A stretch of 64,000 nt of DNA from Geomonas anaerohicana. GTDB lineage: Bacteria; Desulfobacterota; Desulfuromonadia; Geobacterales; Geobacteraceae. The stretch spans positions 47,778 to 111,777 of the forward strand of contig NZ_JAEMHL010000012.1 in the NCBI RefSeq assembly GCF_016458305.1, given 5' to 3'. Numbering within the stretch: position 1 is the first letter of the stretch; the number at the start of each line of letters is the position of its first letter. Positions 35,810 to 44,505 of this stretch are shown piece after piece. The translations under genes were made by a program, and so were the position numbers. The notes beneath the pieces were generated by a model. The model saw only the letters and a list, made by a program, of their open reading frames with translations, was not told the DNA's origin and did not search any database.

Positions 35810-36398
35810 GTGTCCTCCCCAGTTGTTGCCGTCGCGTCCACTAAGCGAAGCTTATAGTTTTCAATTAATTAGCAAATTCTGTACCGCAAAACTCCTGTTC
35901 GGTCTCGAGGAACCACACCCACCGCAGGCGATGGGGGGGACCCGAAGGGAGATGCTGACTGGGCGAGCCGGGAGGGCGGCGACAGCAGATAAAATTATTT
36001 TTCCGGCAGGTTAGAGCACATTCAGCAAATGATGCGCCCCAGCGGGTGGAAGGCCAAATGACAGCTTCGGGATCGGTTGAATGGCAGGAGGTGCGGTCAA
36101 AGCACAGAGGAGAAGCGGCAGTGCAAACAGCAACGCGGGGCCGCAAAGAGGCAGGACCAGCAGGTTCTCTCTTGGCGACTCCGCGTCTGCGTCAAAAGGA
36201 CTTCGGCCACCTGGCCTACTTCGCCCTCTTCGCTCCACGAAAAAAGCCGCTGCCCCCTTCAAGGGCCAGCGGCTTTTGTTTTATAAATCTTCAACGCAAA
36301 GGCGCCAAGGCGCGGAGACGCAGGGACAGAAACAGGCAGACAAGCGTGAGAGGTTTTACAATATTCCTGCTTTTCTTGGCGACTTTGCGGCTTTGCGC
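35810..36398. other. 589-bp intergenic region upstream of the giant cytochrome
   Basis: Contains the leader of the cytochrome gene (to about 35900), an unassigned GC-rich stretch, a duplicated terminator at 36239-36290 and a family A repeat. A short minus-strand frame (36011-36262) has no family resemblance and is not called. I looked for a GEMM (cyclic dinucleotide) riboswitch, often seen before Geobacter cytochrome genes, and did not find its conserved core. Confidence 0.6.
36239..36290 (+). terminator. Duplicated copy of the thiC terminator
   Basis: ACGAAAAAAGCCGCTGCCCC through CAGCGGCTTTTGTTTTATAA repeats 30556-30607 with few changes and is again followed directly by a family A element. 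No plus-strand gene ends just before it, so this copy seems to have been moved together with the repeat. Confidence 0.8.
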
Positions 36399-36409
36399 CT
36401 ATGCGTTAA
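36291..36409. repeat. Palindromic intergenic element, family A copy
   Basis: TCAACGCAAAGGCGCCAAGG faces GCTTTGCGCCTATGCGTTA. Its right end forms the last codons of the truncated receiver-domain gene at 36399-36563. Confidence 0.88.
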
Positions 36410-36563
36410 AAGCAAGGCTATCCCCCCGGACCACCGCCAGGATCTCCTCCGCACTGCCGGCCTGGCATGTTTCGCATCCCAAATCAGCCACGATGCTGCT
36501 CACCAACCTGCGGTACTTCTCATCGTCATCGACAAACAGGATCGATCGTGTCGGTGTTTCCAT
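36399..36563 (-). pseudogene. Truncated response-regulator receiver domain
   Basis: From the ATG at 36563 (GGAAG upstream) 54 codons encode TRSILFVDDDEKYRRLVSSIV, the N-terminal acidic pocket of a CheY-like receiver, then a helix and a short tail. A complete receiver is about 120 residues, so the phosphorylated Asp strand and everything after it are missing. The last four or five codons (LAFNA-stop) belong to the family A repeat. The gene seems cut at the repeat boundary. It follows the histidine kinase gene at 37019. Confidence 0.75.
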
Positions 36564-37018
36564 GTCTTCCCCGCTGGTAAAAAATGGAGGATGGCCCGTG
36601 CCCAGGCCATCCTCCGGAAGAGGCGCCTCAAAGAGGAGGAGAGAGGCGCCCTGGAAACGTGTTGGGGATGTAAGCGCCGCGATGCTACCCACCAAATAAG
36701 GAAGAAATGTGGAGCAAATGTGAAAGTCGGCTCCGATGGGCCGCGGTCGTAGCCCGCCGTCCACAGGCCACAGTCCCCCCTCGCCCACCGCCTCCCTCAC
36801 CCGCCCTCCGGGCACCCTCTGCCAGAGAAAGAGGGGACCAGTCGGACAACAGGGGCCGGTAACGCCGGCACTGCCGGTTCGATCATAAAACCTGACTTTT
36901 CAGCCTTTTAACGGACGGATGGTAACGATTCGGCAACAAAAGAATGGATTTAAACCAATGCAGAATCGGCAGAAAGGCGCCGGGGCGGCACTGGCGCCGC
37001 CCCGGGGGGGGGTAACTG
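36564..37018. other. 455-bp intergenic region with three hairpins
   Basis: Besides the terminator listed separately, GAGGCGCCTC and GAGAGGCGCC (about 36619-36650) can pair, and CCGGGGCGGC (36980-36989) pairs with GCCGCCCCGG (36996-37005) just after the kinase stop. No gene is supported; frames running through it lack family features. Confidence 0.6.
36579..36615 (-). terminator. Intrinsic terminator between kinase and receiver remnant
   Basis: On the minus strand GGAGGATGGCC and GGCCATCCTCC form a perfect 11-bp stem with an 8-base loop, followed by ATTTTTT. It would end transcripts from the two-component operon just before the receiver remnant. Confidence 0.85.
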
Positions 37019-38476
37019 TCAGCAGACGTCGTGGGTCCCGGCTTTGGCCAGCGAGGGATGTTGCGGAAAATGGAGAGTCACGGTGGTCCCGTGTCCCGGG
37101 CGGCTCCAGGCGGAGACGTCGCCATTGTGCATTTCCATGATCGCCTTAACTATGGCGAGCCCAAGGCCCGTGCCGCTGTGGTGAGAGCCGGATTTCACCC
37201 GGTAAAACCGGTCGAAAAGAAAGGGAAGGTGTTCGGAATAGATGCCGCAGCCGGTATCGGCGACGGCTATCTCGACCGCGCCGTCACTCCCCATGGACGA
37301 GGAAATGACGATGTCCCCTCCTGCCGGTGTGTAGGCGATGGCGTTGCCGATGAGGTTACTGAGAGCACGGCGGAACAGGGTCCGATCCCCCCAGAAGGAG
37401 GCGTCGCCGCGGCACACGAGGGAGATCCCGGCAGCGCTGGCCTCGTCCGAGAAGTAGTCCACCACCTCGTCGACCTCGGTCCCGGCGTCGAGTTTCTCGA
37501 ACATGAGGTCGTTTTTCTCGTTGTCGGCGCGGGCCAAAAAGAGCAGCTTGTCGATCACCGCGGCCAGCCGCTCGTACTCAGTGAGACTGGAAGCGATGAT
37601 CTCCTGGTACTCATCCGCCGTGCGATCCTGGGAGAGGGCGATCTCCGCCTCGAGCATCAGGTTGTTGATGGGGGTGCGCAGTTCGTGGGCGAGGTTCCCC
37701 GAATAGTGCGAGAGCCTCTGGAAGGAACTTTCGAGGCGGGCCATCATGGCGTTCAGCGACTCAATCACGGGATGCATCTCGTGCGGGAACCGTTCTACCT
37801 CCAACCTGGTATTGAGCCGGTTGCCGGTGATGTTCTTGATCGAACTGCTGAACTCCTCCAGGGGCCTGAGCCCCCGTCTGACGACGATATAGGAACTGGG
37901 GATCGCGAAGAGAAACGCCCCCAGCCCGAAGAGAACGAGATAGGTGCGGTAGACGCCTATAAGCTGGTCATGCTGGGCGAGATCTATCCCTATCTGCAGC
38001 CGCCAGCCGCGGGCCTCAGAGACGGGATCGGTGAGCTTGGCGGTCCTCAACAGGAAATTGCTGCCCTTCGCTTCGAACTTTCTGGACCTGGTATCGCCCG
38101 GGAGAGGGAACACGGACGGGGGTAGGACGCCCCTCATGTTGGGGCAGTCGACGACGACCTTCCCCTCACGGTCCACGATGCGCATCAGGATGCAATTGGT
38201 ACCGGCGTCTTCCCCCCGTACTTCCGACGCCATCACCTGCTTGATGGCGTCGAGGCCGGAGGGGGTTGACAGCAGGGCGCGCACCGAGGTGATCTCACCC
38301 TGCAGTTGCTCGGTGCCCGATTCGTTGATGTGCTGCACCAGCTTGAAGTACAGCAGCAGTGCGCACAAGGTGAAGCCGACTACGATGGAAATGATGTACA
38401 GCACGGCCAGGTTGTGCGCCATGGACCGGATGGATCGCGCCGGGGTTCCTTCCGTGGAAGGGACGGCATCACTCAT
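37019..38476 (-). CDS. Sensor histidine kinase (CusS-like)
   Basis: 485 residues. TM1 spans about 22-44 and TM2 about 177-199, with a 130-residue periplasmic sensor between. HAMP follows (about 200-252), then HisKA with H264 in NLAHELRTP, and a HATPase domain with NLIGNAIAYTP, VADTGCGIY and GTGLGLAIV. The overall form resembles the CusS heavy-metal sensors. It overlaps the response-regulator gene by eight bases, so the two form one unit. The metal or stress signal is not identifiable; no metal-efflux gene adjoins. Confidence 0.9.
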   Translation of the reverse strand: MSDAVPSTEGTPARSIRSMAHNLAVLYIISIVVGFTLCALLLYFKLVQHINESGTEQLQGEITSVRALLSTPSGLDAIKQVMASEVRGEDAGTNCILMRIVDREGKVVVDCPNMRGVLPPSVFPLPGDTRSRKFEAKGSNFLLRTAKLTDPVSEARGWRLQIGIDLAQHDQLIGVYRTYLVLFGLGAFLFAIPSSYIVVRRGLRPLEEFSSSIKNITGNRLNTRLEVERFPHEMHPVIESLNAMMARLESSFQRLSHYSGNLAHELRTPINNLMLEAEIALSQDRTADEYQEIIASSLTEYERLAAVIDKLLFLARADNEKNDLMFEKLDAGTEVDEVVDYFSDEASAAGISLVCRGDASFWGDRTLFRRALSNLIGNAIAYTPAGGDIVISSSMGSDGAVEIAVADTGCGIYSEHLPFLFDRFYRVKSGSHHSGTGLGLAIVKAIMEMHNGDVSAWSRPGHGTTVTLHFPQHPSLAKAGTHDVC

Positions 38477-39146
38477 CGCGGTCCTCGAGCACGTAGCCGA
38501 CGCCGCGCACGGTGTGAATCAGCTTCTTGTCGAAGGGGCCATCGACCTTGGCCCTAAGCCCGGCGAGCTTCACGTCCACGATCTTCAGGTTGGCGTCGAA
38601 ACCGAGGTTCCATACCGCCTCCGCTATGCGCAGGCGCGACTGCACCTCACCGGCACGGCGGATCAGCATGGAGAGGAGCGCGAACTCCTTGGGGGTCAGC
38701 TCCAGGTGCTTACCGGAGCGGGTCGCCTTGCGGGCGAAGAAGTTGACGGTGAGGTCGGATACCTGCACCTCGTCCTGCTGCAGCACCTGCCCCCGGCGCA
38801 ACAGCGCCTGGATGCGGGCACAGAGCTCGCCGAAGGAGAACGGCTTGACCAGGTAGTCGTCCGCCCCGGACTGCAGGCCGCAGATCCGGTCGTGTACCTC
38901 GTCGCGCGCGGTGAGCATGATGATCGGCGTGCTCTTCCCCGCCTGGCGCAACCGCTTGACCACCTCGAACCCGTCGATGCCCGGGAGCATGAGATCGAGG
39001 ATGATCAACTCGTACGCCTTCTCCTTCGCCATAGCGAGGCCTTTCAGGCCGTCACCGGCGATGTCGGCGTTGATGCTGACCTCCGCCAACCCTTTCCGCA
39101 ACTGCTCCGCGGTTTTCTCCGAATCTTCAATGACAAGGAAATTCAT
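38469..39146 (-). CDS. OmpR/CusR-family response regulator
   Basis: 225 residues. The receiver domain opens MNFLVIEDSEK, with the phosphorylated Asp as D51 in IILDLMLPG, Thr in IIMLTARD and Lys in DDYLVKPF. The C-terminal winged helix has LELTPKEFALLSMLIRRAGEV and HTVRGVGYVLEDR. It overlaps the kinase gene by eight bases and precedes it, the usual CusR-CusS order. Its targets are unknown; the giant cytochrome or neighbouring radical SAM genes are candidates only by position. Confidence 0.93.
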   Translation of the reverse strand: MNFLVIEDSEKTAEQLRKGLAEVSINADIAGDGLKGLAMAKEKAYELIILDLMLPGIDGFEVVKRLRQAGKSTPIIMLTARDEVHDRICGLQSGADDYLVKPFSFGELCARIQALLRRGQVLQQDEVQVSDLTVNFFARKATRSGKHLELTPKEFALLSMLIRRAGEVQSRLRIAEAVWNLGFDANLKIVDVKLAGLRAKVDGPFDKKLIHTVRGVGYVLEDRDE

Positions 39147-39179
39147 ACCAGACCCTTTCTAGGCTTGGCCGGCGCGTAC

Positions 39180-39533
39180 CTAACTGAACGCCGTGCAATA
39201 CCCCCAATAGCTCCCTCCGCCGACCACGACGAAGAGAACCACATGCTTGATCACCAACATCCTGCGCCTGGTCCGCTCGGTCTCGGCGCCGTAGAAGTTG
39301 TCTACGTAGGTGAAGCTGCGCATCCCGCCGGTGGCGAAGATGGCCACCGCCGCACCGATGCTGTTCCAAAAGAAAAAGCGCTCTATCTGGGCGAGCGTCC
39401 CCGCGAGCTGCTGCGCCTCCAGCCTGTAGCCGTGCAACAGGTGGATGGCGATCAGTGCCGAGAGCCAGTACCCGGTCATGAAATCGTGGATGAAGCCGTT
39501 GAACACCACGGCGATCTTTTTTACTCTGTCCAT
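39180..39533 (-). CDS. Small membrane protein of unknown function
   Basis: 117 residues from the ATG at 39533 (GGAG 4 bases upstream); a longer frame into the radical SAM gene is rejected. Three hydrophobic segments are visible: about 22-40 (TGYWLSALIAIHLLHG), 53-70 (FFFWNSIGAAVAIFATGG) and 92-110 (VVLFVVVGGGSYWGYC), with His and Arg between. I do not recognise a family. It begins 17 bases after the stop of the B12 radical SAM gene in the same direction, so the two are likely co-transcribed. Confidence 0.65.
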   Translation of the reverse strand: MDRVKKIAVVFNGFIHDFMTGYWLSALIAIHLLHGYRLEAQQLAGTLAQIERFFFWNSIGAAVAIFATGGMRSFTYVDNFYGAETERTRRRMLVIKHVVLFVVVGGGSYWGYCTAFS

Positions 39534-39549
39534 GCTCTCCTCGCCCGCG

Positions 39550-41073
39550 TCAGGGGATCGGCGCGAAGGTGTGTGGATGCGACTGGGCTTCATCCTGCCC
39601 GCGCTGCATTCCCTTCACGCTCCTGACCAGCGCCTGCACCTCGGGCGGCATCTGCCCCCCCTGCTTCATCATGGCCCGCATCTGGCCGGCTAGGTAGGAG
39701 TTGTTGATCAGGATGTCGAACACCGCCAGCATGAACTCCTGCTTCCAGGGCGAAAGCTGGTGCAGGTTCTGGAACTTGTGCATGAAGAACTTCTGGCTTG
39801 CCTTGCCCAGCTCGCGCTCCAGTTCCTCCAGCGTCATGTTTTTGGGCTTGATGACCGGCTCGACCAGGTTGTATTTCCGGAAGTCGGTAGTGGCGACGTA
39901 CTGCTCCAGCTCGGGGTAGAGCTCCGCGTAGGGCCACGGCGCGATGGCCAGGAAGAAGGCCATGTCCGGGTTGTAGTGCTTGGCGAGCTCGATGGTCTTG
40001 GCAATGCTCTCCGGGGTATCGTCCGGCATCCCCAGCACGAAGGAGGTCTCCGACACGATGTCGGCGTTGTTGATGATGTCGATGGCCGCCTTGGACTGCT
40101 CCACCTTGGTGTTCTTGTTGAAGAGGTCCAGGGTCTCCTGGTCGCCCGCCTCGACGCCGACGTAGATGTGCTCCACGCCCGCCTCGCGGTACTTGTCCAT
40201 GATGTCCGCATCGCGCAGGATGTCGTCCACGCGGGTTTCCATGAGGAGCTTCACGCCCACCTTGCGCTCGATCATCAGGTCCAGGATGCGCACCCAGCGC
40301 TCGCGGTCGAAGGTCGGAATCTCGTCGGAGAGCATGGCGACTTCGACGCCGTAGCTGTCGCGCAGAAGTTCCAGCTCGGCCACGAAGTTCTCGGCGCTGC
40401 GGGCACGCCAGGAGCGCTCCCAGAAGAGCTGCTGCGAGCAGAACGAGCATTTCTCCATGCAGCCGCGCGACGAGGAGACGATGGCGAGCCGCGCGTTGTT
40501 CTTGGCGCGGTAGCGGTAAATGGGCCACTCGACCAGGTCCCACGCCATGGGGAGCGAGTCGAGGTCGGCGATGGGGGCCGCCTTCGGGGTGGCGAGCACG
40601 GCGCCGTCGCGCCAGAAGGAAAGCCCGGGCACGGTGGCGGGGTCGCCGCCGGCGTTCAGGCAGTCGAGCAGCTTGACCAGGGTAACTTCCCCCTCCCCGC
40701 GCACCACGAAGTCGACCGTGTCGTGCTCCGCCTTCAGGATTTCGTCGTAGCAGAAGGTGGCGTGCACATTGCCGTGCACCGTGACCACCCGGGGATTGAT
40801 CTTCTTGGCCAGTGCGGTCAACTCCAGCGCGTGGGCGATGGAGGCGGTGAAAGATGTGGTGGCGACCACGTCGGGCGCGAAGGCGCGCAGGCGCTCCTCG
40901 ATCTCCGGCCACTTGTGCCACAGGCTCATTGCATCGTAGTAGTCGACTTCATATCCGGCGGCGCGCAGCGAGCCTGCTATGTAGACGAAGCCGACGTTAA
41001 GCCAGGTCCCCGCAGATTCCACGACACCGGAGTGGTACGGCGGCGTGACCAGGGCTACTCTTTTTATGCTCAT
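39550..41073 (-). CDS. B12-binding domain radical SAM protein
   Basis: 507 residues. The N-terminal VALVTPPYHSGVVESAGTWL through VHGNVHATFCYDEIL fits the cobalamin-binding Rossmann domain (the DXHXXG motif is not obvious). The radical SAM domain starts near residue 190, with the 4Fe-4S motif RGCMEKCSFC (CX3CX2C), then AGVEHIYVGVEAGDQETLD, a substrate/SAM region. Members transfer methyl groups or rearrange carbon skeletons, including hopanoid and lipid modifications. It is divergent from a LuxE-like gene and followed by a small membrane protein gene. Substrate unknown. Confidence 0.85.
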   Translation of the reverse strand: MSIKRVALVTPPYHSGVVESAGTWLNVGFVYIAGSLRAAGYEVDYYDAMSLWHKWPEIEERLRAFAPDVVATTSFTASIAHALELTALAKKINPRVVTVHGNVHATFCYDEILKAEHDTVDFVVRGEGEVTLVKLLDCLNAGGDPATVPGLSFWRDGAVLATPKAAPIADLDSLPMAWDLVEWPIYRYRAKNNARLAIVSSSRGCMEKCSFCSQQLFWERSWRARSAENFVAELELLRDSYGVEVAMLSDEIPTFDRERWVRILDLMIERKVGVKLLMETRVDDILRDADIMDKYREAGVEHIYVGVEAGDQETLDLFNKNTKVEQSKAAIDIINNADIVSETSFVLGMPDDTPESIAKTIELAKHYNPDMAFFLAIAPWPYAELYPELEQYVATTDFRKYNLVEPVIKPKNMTLEELERELGKASQKFFMHKFQNLHQLSPWKQEFMLAVFDILINNSYLAGQMRAMMKQGGQMPPEVQALVRSVKGMQRGQDEAQSHPHTFAPIP

Positions 41074-41405
41074 AACCTATCCCTTGTTTATGTGAAAGCT
41101 GTAATTCAAGAAAGGATTCTGCTTATTATTTCATAACAATATGCCATAGGTGGCGAGAAAATCAAAATGAAAAGGTCCAATGCCTATGTCTTTAATTTAC
41201 TCATTACACAATTGAAACCTGGCGACGCAGAATCTGCCTAAATAATAGTCTTTCACGCCGCCAATACTGCTTAAAAAGTGAACAGAAGTCCAGTTCCAAA
41301 AAAGAAGATTGCTTAACTAATAGCCACAACAATAGTCTTGACTGCTATACAACCAGTAGTTAGTATAGTGAAAATCGCAATACCCTTCTTTTATAGGAGT
41401 TTTTC
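41074..41405. other. 332-bp divergent intergenic region, AT-rich
   Basis: Promoter region between the minus-strand radical SAM gene and the plus-strand LuxE-like gene; noticeably AT-richer than flanking genes. Only the plus-strand promoter described separately is clear. Confidence 0.6.
41338..41366 (+). promoter_or_regulatory. Sigma70-type promoter of the LuxE-like gene
   Basis: TTGACT (41338-41343), a 17-base spacer and TAGTAT (41361-41366), 40 bases before the start codon; AGGAG precedes the ATG by 6 bases. Confidence 0.78.
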
Positions 41406-42884
41406 ATGTCCGAGACACAGAGCCTGAGCCATCGTCTCACCGACGAGATCGTCGCCATCATCGAAGCCGGGGTCGACGCCGAACTCAGCGACGAAAGATT
41501 CAACGACTACTGCATGCAGCTCTTCGACCTGCAGTACAACAGCAACGCCATCTTCCGCGAGTTCTGCGACCTGAAGAAGGTCCGTCCCGGCGACATCAGC
41601 CGCTGGCAGGACGTCCCCATGGTCTACAACGACGTCTTCAAGACCCACCTGGTCGCCTCGTTCCCGCTGGAGCAGTCGGTGATGGCCTGCCTGACCGGCG
41701 GCACCACCAGTCTGACCCAGCGCGGCCGCATCTTCCGCGACGAGGACGGCAAGAGGCTCGTCTTCGGCGCCAACAAGATGATGACCAACTCCTTCCTGTT
41801 CCCCGACTTCGAGGAAGGGAAGCGCTGCCGCATCCTGATCCTCGCGCCCAGCCCCGAGATGGCCCCCTCCATGGGGATGGCCATCGGCATGGACCAGACC
41901 CGCCAGGCCTTCGGCACGCCGGACAGCATGTTCCTCTTGGGCAAGACCGGCATCGACGTGAAGAACCTTCTGAAGGCGCTGCGCGAATCCGAGGCAAGCG
42001 GCGTGCCGGTGGCCCTCATCGGCGCAACCGCCGCCTACGTCTACTTCTTCCAGGCCTGCCGCCGCAAGAAGATCACCTTCAAGCTCCCCGCGGGGAGCCG
42101 CGTCTGTGACGGCGGCGGCTACCGTGGCCGCTTCGGTGTGGTCACCCGCGACGACTACTACAACATGGTCCAGGAGATCCTCGACGTGCCGCGCCACTAC
42201 TGCGTGAACGTCCTGGGCGAGGCGGAAACGGCCACCAACCTCTTCGACGACGCGCTGCGCCGCCACGTCAAGGGGCTCCCCGAGAAGAAGCTGGCCCGCC
42301 CGGTGCCGCCGTGGTCCCGCGTGCTGGCCATGAACATCGACGACCTCTCCCCGCTTCCCGACGGCGAAGTCGGCCTGCTGGCCCACTGGGACCTGGCCAA
42401 CGTCCCCACCGTCCTGGCCGTCATCACCGACAACCTGGGCTACACCACCGACAACGGCAGGAGCTGCGAGATGGTCGGCCGCGCCAAGATCGAGAACGGC
42501 AAGGTATCGCCGCTTCCCGACGAGGAGCGCACCATGGGGCCGATGGGTGATTCCGCCATCTTCCGCATGCTGGAGACCTACACCAACTTCTCCATCGACC
42601 TGAAAATGCGTCTGGCCAAGGACCCTAAGGTGGCCCCGAGCGTGCGCGAGGAGATCGAGGCAAGGCCCGGTTCCGTCGCATCCTGTCCGCAGGTGGTGGA
42701 CGAGATCCTGGTCTCGCAGGCGGACAAGGAAGCCGCCGAGTTGCGTGACCGCTCGCTCGGCGCCTTCAAGGACCAGACCGAGCGCCCGCTCGACTGGTTC
42801 CTGGCCGAAGCCGAAAAGCAGAAGCTGGTCGATCACCCCGAGGGGCTCCAGTCGGAAAAGCCGGCTGCGGAGCAGAAGAAGTAG
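41406..42884 (+). CDS. LuxE-like acyl-protein synthetase (PaaK/LuxE adenylating family)
   Basis: 492 residues. The central ACLTGGTTSLTQRGRIFRDE is a glycine/serine/threonine-rich adenylate-forming loop; DGGGYRGRFGVVTRDDYYNMVQEIL and the later HWDLANVPTVLAVITDNLG are typical of the LuxE/acyl-protein synthetase domain (PF04443). LuxE activates a fatty acid as acyl-AMP and passes it to a protein thiol, for reduction to aldehyde in luminous bacteria; here no luxC, luxD or luxAB is present. The surrounding B12 radical SAM genes suggest lipid or acyl modification, but that is only context. Its own promoter and terminator make it monocistronic. Confidence 0.75.
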   Translation: MSETQSLSHRLTDEIVAIIEAGVDAELSDERFNDYCMQLFDLQYNSNAIFREFCDLKKVRPGDISRWQDVPMVYNDVFKTHLVASFPLEQSVMACLTGGTTSLTQRGRIFRDEDGKRLVFGANKMMTNSFLFPDFEEGKRCRILILAPSPEMAPSMGMAIGMDQTRQAFGTPDSMFLLGKTGIDVKNLLKALRESEASGVPVALIGATAAYVYFFQACRRKKITFKLPAGSRVCDGGGYRGRFGVVTRDDYYNMVQEILDVPRHYCVNVLGEAETATNLFDDALRRHVKGLPEKKLARPVPPWSRVLAMNIDDLSPLPDGEVGLLAHWDLANVPTVLAVITDNLGYTTDNGRSCEMVGRAKIENGKVSPLPDEERTMGPMGDSAIFRMLETYTNFSIDLKMRLAKDPKVAPSVREEIEARPGSVASCPQVVDEILVSQADKEAAELRDRSLGAFKDQTERPLDWFLAEAEKQKLVDHPEGLQSEKPAAEQKK

Positions 42885-42906
42885 GTTGATGTAAAGAGAG
42901 CATCAT

Positions 42907-42944
42907 GCCCCCGCAGGCGCCCAAGGCGCCGCGGGGGCTTTTTT
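42907..42944 (+). terminator. Intrinsic terminator of the LuxE-like gene
   Basis: GCCCCCGC-A-GGCGCC, loop CAA, GGCGCC-GCGGGGGC, then six T. A 14-bp stem with one bulge, 22 bases after the stop. Confidence 0.93.
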
Positions 42945-42969
42945 GTGTCTTCGTCGGCGACGCCGCGAA

Positions 42970-43110
42970 GGCTTCCCCCTCCCTGTCCCTCCCCCTCCGG
43001 GGGCGGGGACGCCGGGGTCTTGTCTTCTTCTATACTGGGGGCAGTTACGACGAGGCCGCAGTCCACTCTCCTCCCCCAGGAGGGGGGAGGTTGGGAGGGG
43101 GGAAGGTTTT
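42970..43110. repeat. CTCCCCC/GGGGGAG palindromic element, family C, second copy
   Basis: CTCCCTGTCCCTCCCCCTCC with GGGGGCGGGGACG, and CCTCCCCCAGGAGGGGGGAGG near 43069-43095, echo the element at 29047-29141. It fills the gap between two convergent genes, with no gene inside. Confidence 0.65.
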
Positions 43111-43138
43111 CCCCAGCCCAGCCCAGCCCAGCCCTACC

Positions 43139-44473
43139 CTACCGCTGCCTTTTCGCCCGCACCGACTCCCGGTTCGCCTTCCACTGCTCGAAGGCGATCT
43201 TGACGCCCTTTCTCACCGGCAGCTGAGACATGAGAGACAGGATGTGCGCGTAGGGGAAACCGGCCATGGGGACCTTCATCATGTGCCGCAGCACCCGGGG
43301 CAGGCTCAACTGCTCCAGGAGGCTGATGTAGAAATGCTCCTCGCGCAGCTCCGGCGTCATCATCGGATCGGGATGATCGAACAGCGCGTAGGAGCCGTTG
43401 TAGTACTCCCAGCCGAGATCCTTGTAGATGTAGGGCTCATACTCGCGGGAGAGCACCGTGCCTGGGTAGGGGACCACGAGCGACGGGTGCATGGAAACGC
43501 CCAGCCTATCCGCCACCTCGATGGCGCGCTTGAAGTCGTCGAAAGTGTCCTCGCGCGATCCCAGCATGTAGAAGAGCGAGACGTCGATGCCGTGGTCCTT
43601 CAGGGTCCTGACCGCCCGCTCGCGGTCCACGCCGATCTTGCCGTTGGCCTTGTACGCCTTGAGGCTGTGCTCGGAGATGGCGTCCCACCCCACCCAGACC
43701 GACAACAGCCCGCTCTCACGCGCGGCGTTCAGCATGCGCGAGCCTTCCGGCGCCAGCACGGGGCCGAGGCTGCCGAAGGCCATGTACTTCTTGGGGCTAC
43801 CCTTGAGCGCGGTGAAAAGCTCGATGGCGCGCTTGGTTTCGCTGCTCCACCAGATGTTTTCGTCGCCGATCTCGTACATCTTCTCGGGAATGGCGGCAAC
43901 GTCGCGCACGACATCCTCGATGGGACGGAAGCGGATCTTGGCGCCGAAGAACGGCTTCACCGAGCAGAAGGTGCAGTTGAAGGGGCAGCCGCGCGAGGTG
44001 TTGACGATGCGGAACTGGTGGTTGTTCTTGAGCATGCCGTAGAGCGGCGTCGGCATGCCGGTGAGCTCCAGTTGCTCCCCGCGGTAGAAGGACTGCAGCG
44101 TCCCCGCGCGGAAGTCCTTTAGGACCCGCGGCCAGCAGCTCTCCGCCTCGCCGATGACGACGGCGTCGCCGTGCGTCTTCGCCTCCTCGGGCATGGCCGA
44201 GGCGTGCATGCCGCCGAAGACCACCTTGATGCCACGCGCCCTCAGCGAGTCGGCAATGTTGTAGCCGGAGACCGCGGTCGGGGTCAGGATGCTGATGGCG
44301 GCAAGGTCGCACTCGACGCTCTTGTAGGCCTCGGGTGTGGCGCTGCCGCTGATCAACTGGATCTCGATGGAGGGGTCCGCCTGGCGGGTCAGCGCCGCCA
44401 GGTATTCGAGGATTGGAGGTGCTACCGGTGTCCAGCCGAAGGGAAGCGGCGGAAAGATGATGCAAAGTTTCAT
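43139..44473 (-). CDS. B12-binding domain radical SAM protein
   Basis: 444 residues. The N-terminal LCIIFPPLPFGWTPVAPPILEYLAAL, then VKVVFGGMHASAMPEEA (GGMHA matches the cobalamin-binding region of such proteins) lead to the radical SAM motif TSRGCPFNCTFCSVKPFFG (CX3CX2C) near residue 170. Later WVGWDAISEHSLKAYKANGK and RTLKDHGIDVSLFYMLGSREDT are typical SAM-barrel strands. It is unlike the protein at 39550 beyond the shared architecture. It follows a small exported protein gene and ccsA-2 on the minus strand, and converges on the LuxE-like gene. Reaction unknown. Confidence 0.84.
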   Translation of the reverse strand: MKLCIIFPPLPFGWTPVAPPILEYLAALTRQADPSIEIQLISGSATPEAYKSVECDLAAISILTPTAVSGYNIADSLRARGIKVVFGGMHASAMPEEAKTHGDAVVIGEAESCWPRVLKDFRAGTLQSFYRGEQLELTGMPTPLYGMLKNNHQFRIVNTSRGCPFNCTFCSVKPFFGAKIRFRPIEDVVRDVAAIPEKMYEIGDENIWWSSETKRAIELFTALKGSPKKYMAFGSLGPVLAPEGSRMLNAARESGLLSVWVGWDAISEHSLKAYKANGKIGVDRERAVRTLKDHGIDVSLFYMLGSREDTFDDFKRAIEVADRLGVSMHPSLVVPYPGTVLSREYEPYIYKDLGWEYYNGSYALFDHPDPMMTPELREEHFYISLLEQLSLPRVLRHMMKVPMAGFPYAHILSLMSQLPVRKGVKIAFEQWKANRESVRAKRQR

Positions 44474-44505
44474 GTATTACCTTGGCTTGCGTTGCCCCGC
44501 CGGGA

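Noticed and set aside
35810..36240. GEMM-type cyclic dinucleotide riboswitch upstream of the giant cytochrome
   Set aside because: I looked for the conserved aptamer core on both strands and did not find it here, nor before the gene at 62274.
36011..36262. Minus-strand frame of 83 codons
   Set aside because: No ribosome site of note, low complexity and overlap with the duplicated terminator region.
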